From: Lachnospiraceae bacterium
GTDB lineage: Bacteria > Bacillota > Clostridia > Lachnospirales > Lachnospiraceae
NCBI GenBank assembly: GCA_900757195.1
Contig: CAAEMZ010000050.1
Coordinates: 1-6,166, forward strand
Length of the DNA stretch: 6,166 bases
Direction of reading: 5' to 3'
In this document: in pieces, positions 1-6,031 of the stretch
How the letters are laid out: each line of letters begins with the position of its first letter
Position numbering within the stretch: the stretch's first letter is position 1
Made by a program: the position numbers and the translations under genes
Notes under the pieces: generated by a model
What the model saw: the letters and a program-made list of their open reading frames with translations, nothing else
Told to the model about the DNA's origin: nothing
Database searches by the model: none

Positions 1-62
1 CAGTTGGCTAGAGCATGCGGTTCATACCCGCAGTGTCGGGGGTTCAAATCCCTTCCTCGCTA
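1..62 (+). tRNA. tRNA-Met (CAU), elongator type, 5' end outside window
   Basis: This is the 3' portion of a tRNA gene; the window begins at about tRNA position 13, inside the D arm, so the 5' acceptor strand is missing. The anticodon stem TGCGG/CCGCA encloses loop TTCATAC with anticodon CAT, followed by the T arm GGGGG-TTCAAAT-CCCTT and the 3' acceptor strand ending in discriminator A62. No CCA is encoded. It is identical to the complete copy at 212-285 over all shared bases. An initiator tRNA is unlikely because the anticodon stem lacks the three G-C pairs typical of initiators. A lysidine-modified tRNA-Ile(CAU) cannot be fully excluded from the anticodon alone, but the body resembles Firmicute elongator tRNA-Met. 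Confidence 0.88.
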
Positions 63-77
63 CTCTGAAATTTTATG

Positions 78-102
78 AAGTCTGTTTTCACAGGCTTTTT
101 TT
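78..102 (+). terminator. Rho-independent terminator hairpin after first tRNA-Met
   Basis: An 8-bp stem, AAGTCTGT (78-85) with ACAGGCTT (90-97), closes a TTTC loop and includes one T-G wobble. It runs into a T tract ending at 102. It starts 15 bases after the tRNA 3' end. The next tRNA starts only 10 bases after the T tract, which leaves little room for a new promoter, so some read-through is probably needed to express the downstream tRNAs. Confidence 0.75.
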
Positions 103-112
103 CATGGCATCT

Positions 113-185
113 GGGATCTTAGCTCAGCTGGGAGAGCATCTGCCTTACAAGCAGAGGGTCACAGGTTCGAGCCCTGTAGGTCCCA
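113..185 (+). tRNA. tRNA-Val (UAC)
   Basis: This is a complete 73-base cloverleaf. The acceptor stem GGGATCT pairs with AGGTCCC (one T-G wobble), the D stem is GCTC/GAGC, the anticodon stem TCTGC/GCAGA encloses loop CTTACAA with anticodon TAC, and the T arm is ACAGG-TTCGAGC-CCTGT, ending in discriminator A185. The anticodon TAC reads valine GUN codons, chiefly GUA and GUG. CCA is not encoded and must be added after transcription. It lies 10 bases after the upstream terminator and 26 bases before tRNA-Met, so it is probably co-transcribed with that tRNA. I see no recognisable -35/-10 pair directly upstream. Confidence 0.95.
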
Positions 186-211
186 TTAAGTCGAAAGATT
201 TAAACACAGAT

Positions 212-285
212 GGCGAGGTAGCTCAGTTGGCTAGAGCATGCGGTTCATACCCGCAGTGTCGGGGGTTCAAATCCCTTCCTCGCTA
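212..285 (+). tRNA. tRNA-Met (CAU), elongator type, complete
   Basis: This is a complete 74-base cloverleaf: acceptor GGCGAGG with CCTCGCT (G1-U72 wobble), D stem GCTC/GAGC, anticodon stem TGCGG/CCGCA with anticodon CAT, and T stem GGGGG/CCCTT with discriminator A285. Two G-U wobbles sit at the base of the T stem. CCA is not encoded. G1-U72 and the absence of the three-G-C anticodon stem argue for the elongator rather than the initiator (initiators have a mismatched 1-72 pair and that stem). It is the second copy of the partial tRNA at the window start. The weak T-stem pairs occur in both copies, so they are probably genuine rather than a sequencing error. Confidence 0.92.
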
Positions 286-326
286 CTCCAAAGCTTTAAA
301 AAGTCTGTATTTTACAGGCTTTTTTT
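224..326 (+). repeat. Direct repeat copy 2 (tRNA-Met plus terminator unit)
   Basis: This is the partner of the repeat at 1-102: 65 identical bases, then a diverged spacer of equal length, then a conserved hairpin with T tract. The mature tRNA is unchanged while the spacer has diverged to about half identity, so the duplication is not recent, or the tRNA is kept identical by selection or gene conversion. Confidence 0.8.
298..326 (+). terminator. Rho-independent terminator ending the tRNA cluster
   Basis: A 9-bp stem, AAGTCTGTA (301-309) with TACAGGCTT (313-321), closes a 3-base T loop. It can be extended by A298-A300 pairing into the T tract that ends at 326. It separates the tRNA cluster from the ispF promoter region. 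Confidence 0.82.
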
Positions 327-327
327 G

Positions 328-359
328 TTTATATAAAAATCGTTTTGTGATATTATAAT
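328..359 (+). promoter_or_regulatory. Probable sigma-A promoter for the ispF operon
   Basis: The 67-base gap between the tRNA terminator and ispF is very AT-rich. One reading is a -35 box TTTATA (328-333), a 17-base spacer and a -10 box TATTAT (351-356) with the extended element TG at 348-349. An overlapping perfect TATAAT lies at 354-359 but has no good -35 at standard spacing. Either would start transcription about 25-35 bases before ispF. No operator or riboswitch-sized leader is visible. The choice of boxes is inference. Confidence 0.5.
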
Positions 360-382
360 TAAAGATTTTTATTTTAAAATAT

Positions 383-389
383 GAGGTGA
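383..389 (+). promoter_or_regulatory. Ribosome binding site of ispF, supports GTG start
   Basis: GAGGTGA lies four bases before the GTG at 394 (seven bases from the GAGG core). This selects GTG rather than the in-frame ATG at 406, which would remove the conserved N-terminal MRIG segment. Confidence 0.75.
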
Positions 390-393
390 TAGT

Positions 394-867
394 GTGAGAA
401 TAGGTATGGGTTATGATGTGCACCGTTTGACAGAGGACCGGAAGCTGGTTCTCGGCGGCGTTGAGATACCTTATGAAAAAGGACTGCTCGGCCATTCGGA
501 TGCGGATGTGCTGCTGCATGCGGTGATGGACGCGCTTCTGGGAGCGGCAGCGCTGGGGGATATCGGAAAACATTTTCCGGATACGGATCCGGCGTATAAA
601 GGAATTTCAAGTATTCTTTTATTGAAACATGTGGGCGGACTGCTTCGGTCAAATGGCTGGAAAATCGGAAATATCGATGCCACAGTCATCGCACAGCGGC
701 CGAAACTGGCGCCTTATATCAGGAATATGTGCGAAAATATTGCAGAAGCTTTAGATATAGATATTGACCAGATTAATGTGAAAGCGACAACGGAAGAAGG
801 ACTTGGATTTACCGGGGAAGGACTGGGCATAGCATCCAATGCCATCTGTATTGTCGAAAAGGCGTAA
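394..867 (+). CDS. ispF: 2-C-methyl-D-erythritol 2,4-cyclodiphosphate synthase (IspF)
   Basis: This cytoplasmic enzyme of the MEP (non-mevalonate) isoprenoid pathway converts CDP-methylerythritol 2-phosphate to the cyclic diphosphate with release of CMP, as a trimer with a divalent metal at each active site. The 157-residue product is of normal family length. The metal ligands Asp8, His10 (GYDVH) and His42 (GHSDADVLLHA, 33-43) are present, as are the loop GDIGKHFPDTD (55-65) and the C-terminal KATTEEGLGFTGEG (130-143) with the conserved Glu135. The start is GTG, chosen from the ribosome binding site and the family N-terminus. One oddity is that the usual GRGEG or GSGEG turn near residue 142 reads GEGLG. 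It is the first gene of the apparent operon, with seven bases between its stop and the next start. ispD is not in this window. Confidence 0.97.
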   Translation: MRIGMGYDVHRLTEDRKLVLGGVEIPYEKGLLGHSDADVLLHAVMDALLGAAALGDIGKHFPDTDPAYKGISSILLLKHVGGLLRSNGWKIGNIDATVIAQRPKLAPYIRNMCENIAEALDIDIDQINVKATTEEGLGFTGEGLGIASNAICIVEKA

Positions 868-871
868 GGAG
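866..871 (+). promoter_or_regulatory. Ribosome binding site fixing the GCS2 gene start
   Basis: AAGGAG overlaps the ispF stop codon and sits three bases before ATG 875. The spacing is short but the match is strong. It argues against the in-frame ATG at 839 inside ispF, which would add 12 residues with no conserved character and no upstream ribosome binding site. Confidence 0.65.
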
Positions 872-874
872 ACT

Positions 875-2107
875 ATGGAGACGAAGACATCAGAGGCTGT
901 TTTGAAACAGTATTTTTTACAGGGCTGCAAGGCGGAGGGCACATTTCGCATCGGCCTGGAAGTAGAGCATTTTGTATTGAACAGGGAAAATCATAAACCG
1001 ATGGCTTTTAACGGAAAAGAAGGTGTCGCCGGCCTGATGGAGTCGCTGGCAAAAAATTATCCCGAAAAGCATATGGAGGATGGGGCGGTGATTTCGCTGG
1101 AAAGTGATGATATTCTGATCACTCTGGAGCCTGGATGCCAGATTGAAATCAGCACAGCGCCTTTTGCATCGGTTGAAAAGACAGTAAATCTTTATCACGG
1201 GGCGCGGGCGCAGATTGAAGAAAAGCTGGAACCCCTGGGATATGCCCTTGCTGCAGAGGGATATCTGCCTTACGGAAGGGCAGAAGACGTAGCGCTGATC
1301 CCGAAACAGCGGTATCAGTGCATGGATGAATATTTTAAAAATACAGGAATTTACGGGAAAAATATGATGCGGGCAACGGCGGCCTGTCATGTATCGGTGG
1401 ATTATTTTTCGGAAGCGGATTTTGTGAAAAAGTACCGTCTGGCCTGGCTTTTGAATCCTTTGCTGGCTTTTCTTACGGAAAATGTTTCGGCCTTTGAGGA
1501 TGAGCCTTTTACGGGACATTTGCTCAGAGACCGGATCTGGCAGGGCGTGGACGCTGCACGGACGGACGTCTGTCCCGACCTGTTTGAAGAAAGTTTTGGC
1601 TTCGGCGCTTATGCCCGGTGGCTTTTGAATGTGCCGGTCATTGTTGTCAATGAGGGCGGACATTATAAATATGAGCCGGAAAAAACAATCGGTGACTGTT
1701 TTGAAACCTACGGGTCCGGTGAGGATCTGATCCGGCACTATTTGTCGATGGTCTTTCCGGATATCCGTCTGAAACAGTTTATCGAAATACGTTCGGCGGA
1801 CAGTATGCCGGAGCTTTATGTCCGGGCATACTGCTGTCTGATTAAAGGGATTTTTTCGGATACGGAAACGGTTGAGAGGATGCTGAAAGTTCTGCCGCAG
1901 CGCATTGAAGCCATCGACGGAGCCAAAGAATGTCTGAAGAAGGACGGTTACGGGGCCATGGTTTACGGACAGCAGACAGACCGGCTTCTGTTATGGATTT
2001 TGCGGGAGGCTGCGGCAAATCTGGAAAAAGACGAGGCGGAAATGCTGAAATTCTGGTATCCCCTCGTTGAAAATAAAGTGAGCATACAGGGAGTGAATGA
2101 AAAATGA
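875..2107 (+). CDS. Glutamate-cysteine ligase (GCS2, plant-type) family protein
   Basis: The 410-residue product belongs to the GCS2 carboxylate-amine ligase family, which includes plant and alphaproteobacterial glutamate-cysteine ligase and EgtA. The family joins the gamma-carboxylate of glutamate to an amine, usually that of cysteine, using ATP. Visible family motifs in order are GLEVEHF (28-34), LEPGCQIEISTAP (84-96, compare LEPGGQ-E-S in plant enzymes), MRATAACHVSVDY (165-177), RDRIWQGVDAARTD (218-231) and IEIRSADSMP (303-312). These cover the expected ATP/Mg and substrate-binding strands, so the enzyme looks intact. There is no signal peptide or membrane segment. Cys88 replaces the second Gly of the LEPGG motif. 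The gene lies seven bases after ispF and overlaps the following ATP-grasp gene by ATGA. Glutamate-cysteine ligation is the likeliest reaction, but another amine acceptor is possible. Confidence 0.82.
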   Translation: METKTSEAVLKQYFLQGCKAEGTFRIGLEVEHFVLNRENHKPMAFNGKEGVAGLMESLAKNYPEKHMEDGAVISLESDDILITLEPGCQIEISTAPFASVEKTVNLYHGARAQIEEKLEPLGYALAAEGYLPYGRAEDVALIPKQRYQCMDEYFKNTGIYGKNMMRATAACHVSVDYFSEADFVKKYRLAWLLNPLLAFLTENVSAFEDEPFTGHLLRDRIWQGVDAARTDVCPDLFEESFGFGAYARWLLNVPVIVVNEGGHYKYEPEKTIGDCFETYGSGEDLIRHYLSMVFPDIRLKQFIEIRSADSMPELYVRAYCCLIKGIFSDTETVERMLKVLPQRIEAIDGAKECLKKDGYGAMVYGQQTDRLLLWILREAAANLEKDEAEMLKFWYPLVENKVSIQGVNEK

Positions 2108-3438
2108 CAGCAGGGGAATTAACAGAAAAGTTGGAAGCATATATTCAGACCCACATGGAAGAAAGCGAAAAATCCGGACTGCGTATGGAAGAATATATCA
2201 AACATTCGGATTTGAATGCCGGGGGGAATAATTACACCCGGACGCTTCAGATACCGAAAATCTATGACCGGAAGACCATTGACCGTTTTTCAGAGATTGT
2301 AACGACGACCTACGGTATTTTTGAGAAAGTTATTCAGGAATATATGGTTAATCCGGATTACCGGAAGCTGTTTCCTTTTTCAAAGGAACTGGAGGCGTTG
2401 ATTCTTCTGCCATCGGGATATGCGGAGGCGGTTCCGGTGTGCCGCATTGATATCTTCTATAATGAAGAAAATGGTGATTTTAAATTCTGTGAGTTTAATA
2501 CCGATGGGACCAGCGCAATGAACGAAAATAAAGTGCTGGATGATATTCTCTATATGAATAACGGATGGCGGCATTTTGAAAAAGAAGCCGGGGCAGAGCG
2601 GTTTGAGCTGGTCGATTCCTGGATTGATGCCTTCATGGAAACCTACCGTTCCTCTAAAAATGCAGTGGAGAAACCCTATGTGGCGATTGTGGATTTTCTG
2701 GACAAAGCCTATCTCAGAGAGTTTTATGTCTTTGAGCGGCATTTTCGCGAAAAGGGCATTGAAGCGGAGGTTTGCGATATCCGTCAGATGGTCTATAAAA
2801 ACGGAAAACTCCGGACGCCGACGGGACATCCGGTGGATGTGATTTACCGCCGGGCGGTAACCAGTGATATTATGAATGATTATGATGCGGTTTCGGATTT
2901 TATTCAGGCGGTAAAGGATGGCAGTGTCTGTCTGATCGGCGCCTTCCGGACGCAGATCATCCATCACAAAGCCATTTGCCGTGTACTCGTCCATCCGATG
3001 ACGCAGGCAGTGCTTACGGCGGAAGAAAATGCCTTTATCGAAGCCCATCTGCCGAAAACGGAAGAACTGGATGGGGTGGCGGAAAGAAACGGCCTGGAGC
3101 AGATTTATGAGGATAAGGATGACTGGATCATTAAACCGGTGGATTCCTATGCGGCCAAAGGCGTTTATGCCGGAGTGGATTACAGCCATAAAGAGTGGAA
3201 GCGGATTGTTGAGGGCTGCCGGCATCAAAAATATATTGTTCAGGAGTACTGTCGGCCGTATCGGACAAAAAATATCAGTTTTGGACAGAAACCTTATCAA
3301 TTTCAGCTTTACAGTAACCTGACCGGACTATATACTTATAATGGAAGGTTTCAGGGGGTCTATTCGAGGCTTTCCGACGGCGGAATTATTTCCACCCAGT
3401 ATAATGAAAAAACAGTAGCGACCCGTTACTTAAAATAA
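2104..3438 (+). CDS. Circularly permuted ATP-grasp ligase, glutathionylspermidine synthase-like
   Basis: The 444-residue product has no exact name I can assign. It looks like an ATP-grasp amide ligase of the circularly permuted type seen in glutathionylspermidine synthase and related families. Visible segments are FCEFNTDGTSAMNEN (128-142, acidic and Asn residues of the kind that bind Mg-ATP), VIYRRAVTSDI (247-257), DFIQAVKDGSVCLIGAFRTQIIHHKAI (265-291, the element placed before the ATP site in permuted members), DWIIKPVDSYAAKGVYAG (340-357, nucleotide-binding Lys and Gly-containing loop), IVQEYC (378-383) and GVYSRLSDGGIIST (418-431). It lacks the amidase domain of E. coli Gss. The ATGA overlap with the GCS2 gene implies coupled translation and joint function: by inference, the GCS2 enzyme makes a gamma-glutamyl compound and this enzyme extends or amidates it. 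No signal peptide or membrane segment is seen. Confidence 0.72.
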   Translation: MTAGELTEKLEAYIQTHMEESEKSGLRMEEYIKHSDLNAGGNNYTRTLQIPKIYDRKTIDRFSEIVTTTYGIFEKVIQEYMVNPDYRKLFPFSKELEALILLPSGYAEAVPVCRIDIFYNEENGDFKFCEFNTDGTSAMNENKVLDDILYMNNGWRHFEKEAGAERFELVDSWIDAFMETYRSSKNAVEKPYVAIVDFLDKAYLREFYVFERHFREKGIEAEVCDIRQMVYKNGKLRTPTGHPVDVIYRRAVTSDIMNDYDAVSDFIQAVKDGSVCLIGAFRTQIIHHKAICRVLVHPMTQAVLTAEENAFIEAHLPKTEELDGVAERNGLEQIYEDKDDWIIKPVDSYAAKGVYAGVDYSHKEWKRIVEGCRHQKYIVQEYCRPYRTKNISFGQKPYQFQLYSNLTGLYTYNGRFQGVYSRLSDGGIISTQYNEKTVATRYLK

Positions 3439-3443
3439 GGAGG
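3437..3443 (+). promoter_or_regulatory. Strong ribosome binding site of cysS
   Basis: AAGGAGG overlaps the stop codon of the ATP-grasp gene. It lies four bases before ATG 3448 and seven before ATG 3451. The second spacing is nearer the optimum and gives the usual MKLYNT start of the family, so the true start may be 3451. Confidence 0.8.
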
Positions 3444-3447
3444 TTCG

Positions 3448-4842
3448 ATGATGAAACTTTATAATACATTATCGCGAAAAAAAGAAGAATTTGTCCCTGT
3501 GGAAGCAGGCAAAGTCCGTATGTATGTCTGCGGACCGACAGTGTATAACTACATTCATATCGGAAATGCCCGTCCGATGATTGTTTTTGATACGGTGCGC
3601 CGGTATTTTGAATACAAAGGTTACGATGTGAATTATGTGTCCAACTTTACCGATGTGGACGATAAGATTATTAAAAAGGCTAATGAAGAGGGCGTTGATG
3701 CGTCCGTTATTTCTGAACGCTATATTAAAGAAGCCCAGACCGATATGGAAGGGTTAAATGTCAAGGAAGCGACGACCCACCCGAAGGCCACCGAAGAAAT
3801 CGGCGGCATGATCGATATGATTCAGACACTGATCGATAAAGGCTATGCTTATGAAGTCAACGGAACGGTCTATTACCGTACCCGTAAGTTTGAAGGCTAC
3901 GGAAAATTGTCCAAGAAAAATCTGGATGATTTATCCGCAGGCATCCGTATTGCTGTCAGTGATGAGAAGGAAGATCCGATGGACTTCGTTCTCTGGAAAC
4001 CGAAAAAAGAAGGCGAACCTTCCTGGAAATCCCCATGGGGCGACGGACGTCCGGGCTGGCACATCGAGTGTTCGGTCATGTCTAAAAAATATCTCGGTGA
4101 CGAAATTGATATCCATGCCGGCGGCGAAGACCTGATTTTCCCGCATCATGAAAATGAAATTGCTCAGAGCGAGGCGGCCAACGGCAAACCTTTTGCAAAA
4201 TACTGGCTGCACAACGGTTTCCTGAATATTGATAATGTCAAAATGTCCAAATCCCTTGGAAATTTCTTTACGGTTCGGGAAATCAGTGAAAAATATGACC
4301 TTCAGGTACTGCGTTTCTTTATGCTCAGCGCCCACTACCGCAGTCCGCTGAATTTCAGTGCGGATTTAATGGCGGCATCGAAAAACGGTCTGGAACGTAT
4401 CCTTACAGCCGTAGACCGTCTGAAAGAGCTTCAGGGAACAGACGGCGCCATGACGGCGGATGAAACTCAGGTGATGGCACAGGCAGAAAGCCTGGTGAAA
4501 AAATATGAAGACGCCATGGAAGATGATTTTAATACCGCAGATGCCGTTTCAGCTATTTTTGAACTGGTAAAACTGGCAAATGTCAATATCCATGAGGCAT
4601 CTTCTGCAGAGCTGGTCAACGGAGTTCTTGACCGGATCAAAAAGCTCTGTGGTGTGCTTGGAATTATTACGGAACGGGAAAAAGAACTGCTGGACGAAGA
4701 TATTGAAAAATTGATCGAAGAACGTCAGGCGGCAAGAAAGGCGAAAAATTTTGCCAGAGCGGACGAAATCCGTGACGAGTTATCGGCCAGAGGTATTCTG
4801 CTTGAAGATACCAGAGAAGGTGTAAAATGGAAGAGAGCTTAA
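3448..4842 (+). CDS. cysS: Cysteinyl-tRNA synthetase
   Basis: This class I aminoacyl-tRNA synthetase charges tRNA-Cys with cysteine in the cytoplasm using ATP. The product is 464 residues, the usual size. The catalytic domain shows YVCGPTVYNYIHIGNARP (26-43) with the HIGH-type signature HIGN (37-40). The zinc ligands that select cysteine thiolate are expected at Cys28, Cys208 (GWHIECS), His233 and Glu237 (FPHHENE), and all are present. KMSKS is at 265-269. The DDFNTADA segment (359-366) and the charged helical C-terminal region match the anticodon-binding part. Tandem ATG codons make 3448 or 3451 possible starts. The gene begins nine bases after the ATP-grasp gene and its end overlaps mrnC by 16 bases. 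There is no room for a T-box leader, so any cysteine control would have to act upstream of ispF. Confidence 0.98.
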   Translation: MMKLYNTLSRKKEEFVPVEAGKVRMYVCGPTVYNYIHIGNARPMIVFDTVRRYFEYKGYDVNYVSNFTDVDDKIIKKANEEGVDASVISERYIKEAQTDMEGLNVKEATTHPKATEEIGGMIDMIQTLIDKGYAYEVNGTVYYRTRKFEGYGKLSKKNLDDLSAGIRIAVSDEKEDPMDFVLWKPKKEGEPSWKSPWGDGRPGWHIECSVMSKKYLGDEIDIHAGGEDLIFPHHENEIAQSEAANGKPFAKYWLHNGFLNIDNVKMSKSLGNFFTVREISEKYDLQVLRFFMLSAHYRSPLNFSADLMAASKNGLERILTAVDRLKELQGTDGAMTADETQVMAQAESLVKKYEDAMEDDFNTADAVSAIFELVKLANVNIHEASSAELVNGVLDRIKKLCGVLGIITEREKELLDEDIEKLIEERQAARKAKNFARADEIRDELSARGILLEDTREGVKWKRA

Positions 4843-5276
4843 CCGGGCTTGATAAAGCCTTCCGGGAGAAATTCGGTCTGGAACCTGTCGATTTAAAAAC
4901 CTATTCGCCGTTGACACTGGCCTACATCGGGGATGCGGCCTATGAACTGGTTATCCGTTCACTGGTGGTGGAGCGGGGCAATGCGCCGGTCAATAAGCTT
5001 CATAAGCGTTCCAGCCAGCTTGTCAAAGCGAAAACTCAGGCAGAGGCGGCGCTGAAGCTCCAGGAAGTTTTTACGGAAGAGGAGATGTCCGTTTACAAGC
5101 GCGGGCGCAACACCCGTTCCCATACCATGGCCAAAAATGCGGAAATGGTGGATTACCGGATGGCTACAGGATTTGAAGCGGTGATGGGATACCTTCATCT
5201 GAAACAGGATTACGGCCGGATGCTGGAACTGATTTATCTGGGCGTCGGCGACAAAATTTTGGGAGAACAGAAATAA
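4827..5276 (+). CDS. mrnC: Mini-ribonuclease III (MrnC)
   Basis: This is a small RNase III-fold endonuclease without a double-stranded-RNA-binding domain; in Bacillus the family matures the ends of 23S rRNA as a dimer. The product is 149 residues, typical for the family. It shows the catalytic signature LAYIGDAAYELVIR (31-44) with Asp36 and Glu40, the basic segment KRGRNTRSHTM (91-101) and TGFEAVMGYLHL (114-125) with the second catalytic acid Glu117. The start ATG 4827 lies inside cysS (16-base overlap) and has GAAGG six bases upstream, within the cysS coding sequence. The stop shares one base with the rlmB start (TAATG), so the two rRNA maturation genes are translationally linked. Confidence 0.95.
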   Translation: MEESLTGLDKAFREKFGLEPVDLKTYSPLTLAYIGDAAYELVIRSLVVERGNAPVNKLHKRSSQLVKAKTQAEAALKLQEVFTEEEMSVYKRGRNTRSHTMAKNAEMVDYRMATGFEAVMGYLHLKQDYGRMLELIYLGVGDKILGEQK

Positions 5277-6016
5277 TGGCATATGAAGAATTTAAAATAG
5301 AAGGACGGAATCCGGTGATGGAGGCCTTCCGTTCCGGAAAAACGATTGACAAATTATTTATTTTGGACGGCTGTGAAGACGGTCCGGTGAAATCTATTGT
5401 CCGGGCGGCAAAAAAACAGGATACGTATATCCGTTTTGTCAAAAAAGAACGGCTGGACCAGCTTTCGGAAACCCATCAGCATCAGGGGGTTATCGCAATT
5501 GCGGCAGCCTATACCTACAGTACGGTGGAAGATATTCTGGCGGCAGCCAGGGAAAAGGGAGAGGACCCTTTTGTATTTATTCTGGACGGTATCGAGGACC
5601 CGCATAATCTGGGTGCGATTATCCGTACGGCCAATCTGGCCGGGGCTCATGGCGTAATCATTCCGAAACACCGGGCGGTGGGGCTGACAGGCACTGTGGC
5701 AAAAACCTCTGCCGGAGCTTTAAACTATACGCCGGTCGCCAAGGTGGCAAATATCGGTCAGACGATTGACGCTCTGAAAAAAGAGGGACTCTGGTTTGTC
5801 TGTGGTCATATGGGCGGCGACGTGATGTATCGTCTGAATCTGAAAGGGCCGATTGGCCTTGTTGTGGGCAATGAAGGGGATGGCGTCAGCCGCCTTGTCC
5901 GGGAAAAATGCGATTACATTGCATCGATTCCGATGAAGGGAGATATCGATTCTCTGAACGCTTCGGTCGCAGCCGGCGTCCTTGCCTACGAGATTGTGCG
6001 CCAGAGGATGAATTAA
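5276..6016 (+). CDS. rlmB: 23S rRNA (guanosine-2'-O-)-methyltransferase RlmB, TrmH/SpoU family
   Basis: This SPOUT-class methyltransferase is predicted to place a 2'-O-methyl group from S-adenosylmethionine on a guanosine of the 23S rRNA peptidyl-transferase region (G2251 in E. coli). It is 246 residues, the normal length. The N-terminal L30e-like substrate-binding domain starts FKIEGRNPVMEAF (6-18). The C-terminal knotted domain has motif 1 DPHNLGAIIRTA (108-119) with the catalytic Asn111 and Arg117, motif 2 LVVGNEGDGVSRLV (195-208) and motif 3 IPMKGDIDSLNASVAAG (218-234). Its ATG overlaps the mrnC stop, with GGGAG ten bases upstream. Some Firmicute homologues are annotated only as TrmH-family or YacO; the exact target nucleotide is inferred from the family and the neighbours. 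Confidence 0.93.
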   Translation: MAYEEFKIEGRNPVMEAFRSGKTIDKLFILDGCEDGPVKSIVRAAKKQDTYIRFVKKERLDQLSETHQHQGVIAIAAAYTYSTVEDILAAAREKGEDPFVFILDGIEDPHNLGAIIRTANLAGAHGVIIPKHRAVGLTGTVAKTSAGALNYTPVAKVANIGQTIDALKKEGLWFVCGHMGGDVMYRLNLKGPIGLVVGNEGDGVSRLVREKCDYIASIPMKGDIDSLNASVAAGVLAYEIVRQRMN

Positions 6017-6031
6017 CAGGGATGGATGATT

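Larger units (their letters stand above)
1..102 (+). repeat. Direct repeat copy 1 (tRNA-Met plus terminator unit)
   Basis: Bases 1-65 are identical to 224-288. The alignment then continues without gaps through 12 diverged bases to a related terminator hairpin (78-102 versus 301-326) that differs by one inserted base and a few substitutions. This indicates duplication of a tRNA-Met plus terminator unit, possibly including tRNA-Val. The left limit of the repeat lies outside the window. Confidence 0.8.

Noticed and set aside
1..326. CRISPR array or integrative-element attachment site at the tRNA cluster
   Set aside because: The only repeats are the two tRNA-Met copies with their terminators; there are no short regular repeats with unique spacers, and no integrase gene or partial tRNA 3' end repeat lies nearby.
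104..358. 84-codon + strand open frame across the tRNA cluster
   Set aside because: It runs through tRNA-Val, tRNA-Met and the terminator; its residues are translated tRNA sequence and it has no ribosome binding site or protein family character.
839..874. Upstream ATG 839 as the start of the GCS2 gene
   Set aside because: It lies inside the ispF coding sequence without a Shine-Dalgarno site, whereas ATG 875 follows AAGGAG directly.
917..1738. Long minus-strand open frame opposite the GCS2 gene (273 codons)
   Set aside because: It is a shadow of the well-supported + strand gene, has no recognisable domain, and no promoter or ribosome binding site is visible for it.
2380..3300. 306-codon minus-strand open frame opposite the ATP-grasp gene
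   Set aside because: It is another antisense shadow; the + strand protein has clear ATP-grasp motifs and coupled start signals, while this frame gives a composition rich in Ile, Arg, His and Phe with no motif.
3439..3447. T-box or other cysteine-responsive leader before cysS
   Set aside because: Only nine bases separate the genes, so there is no space for a leader RNA.
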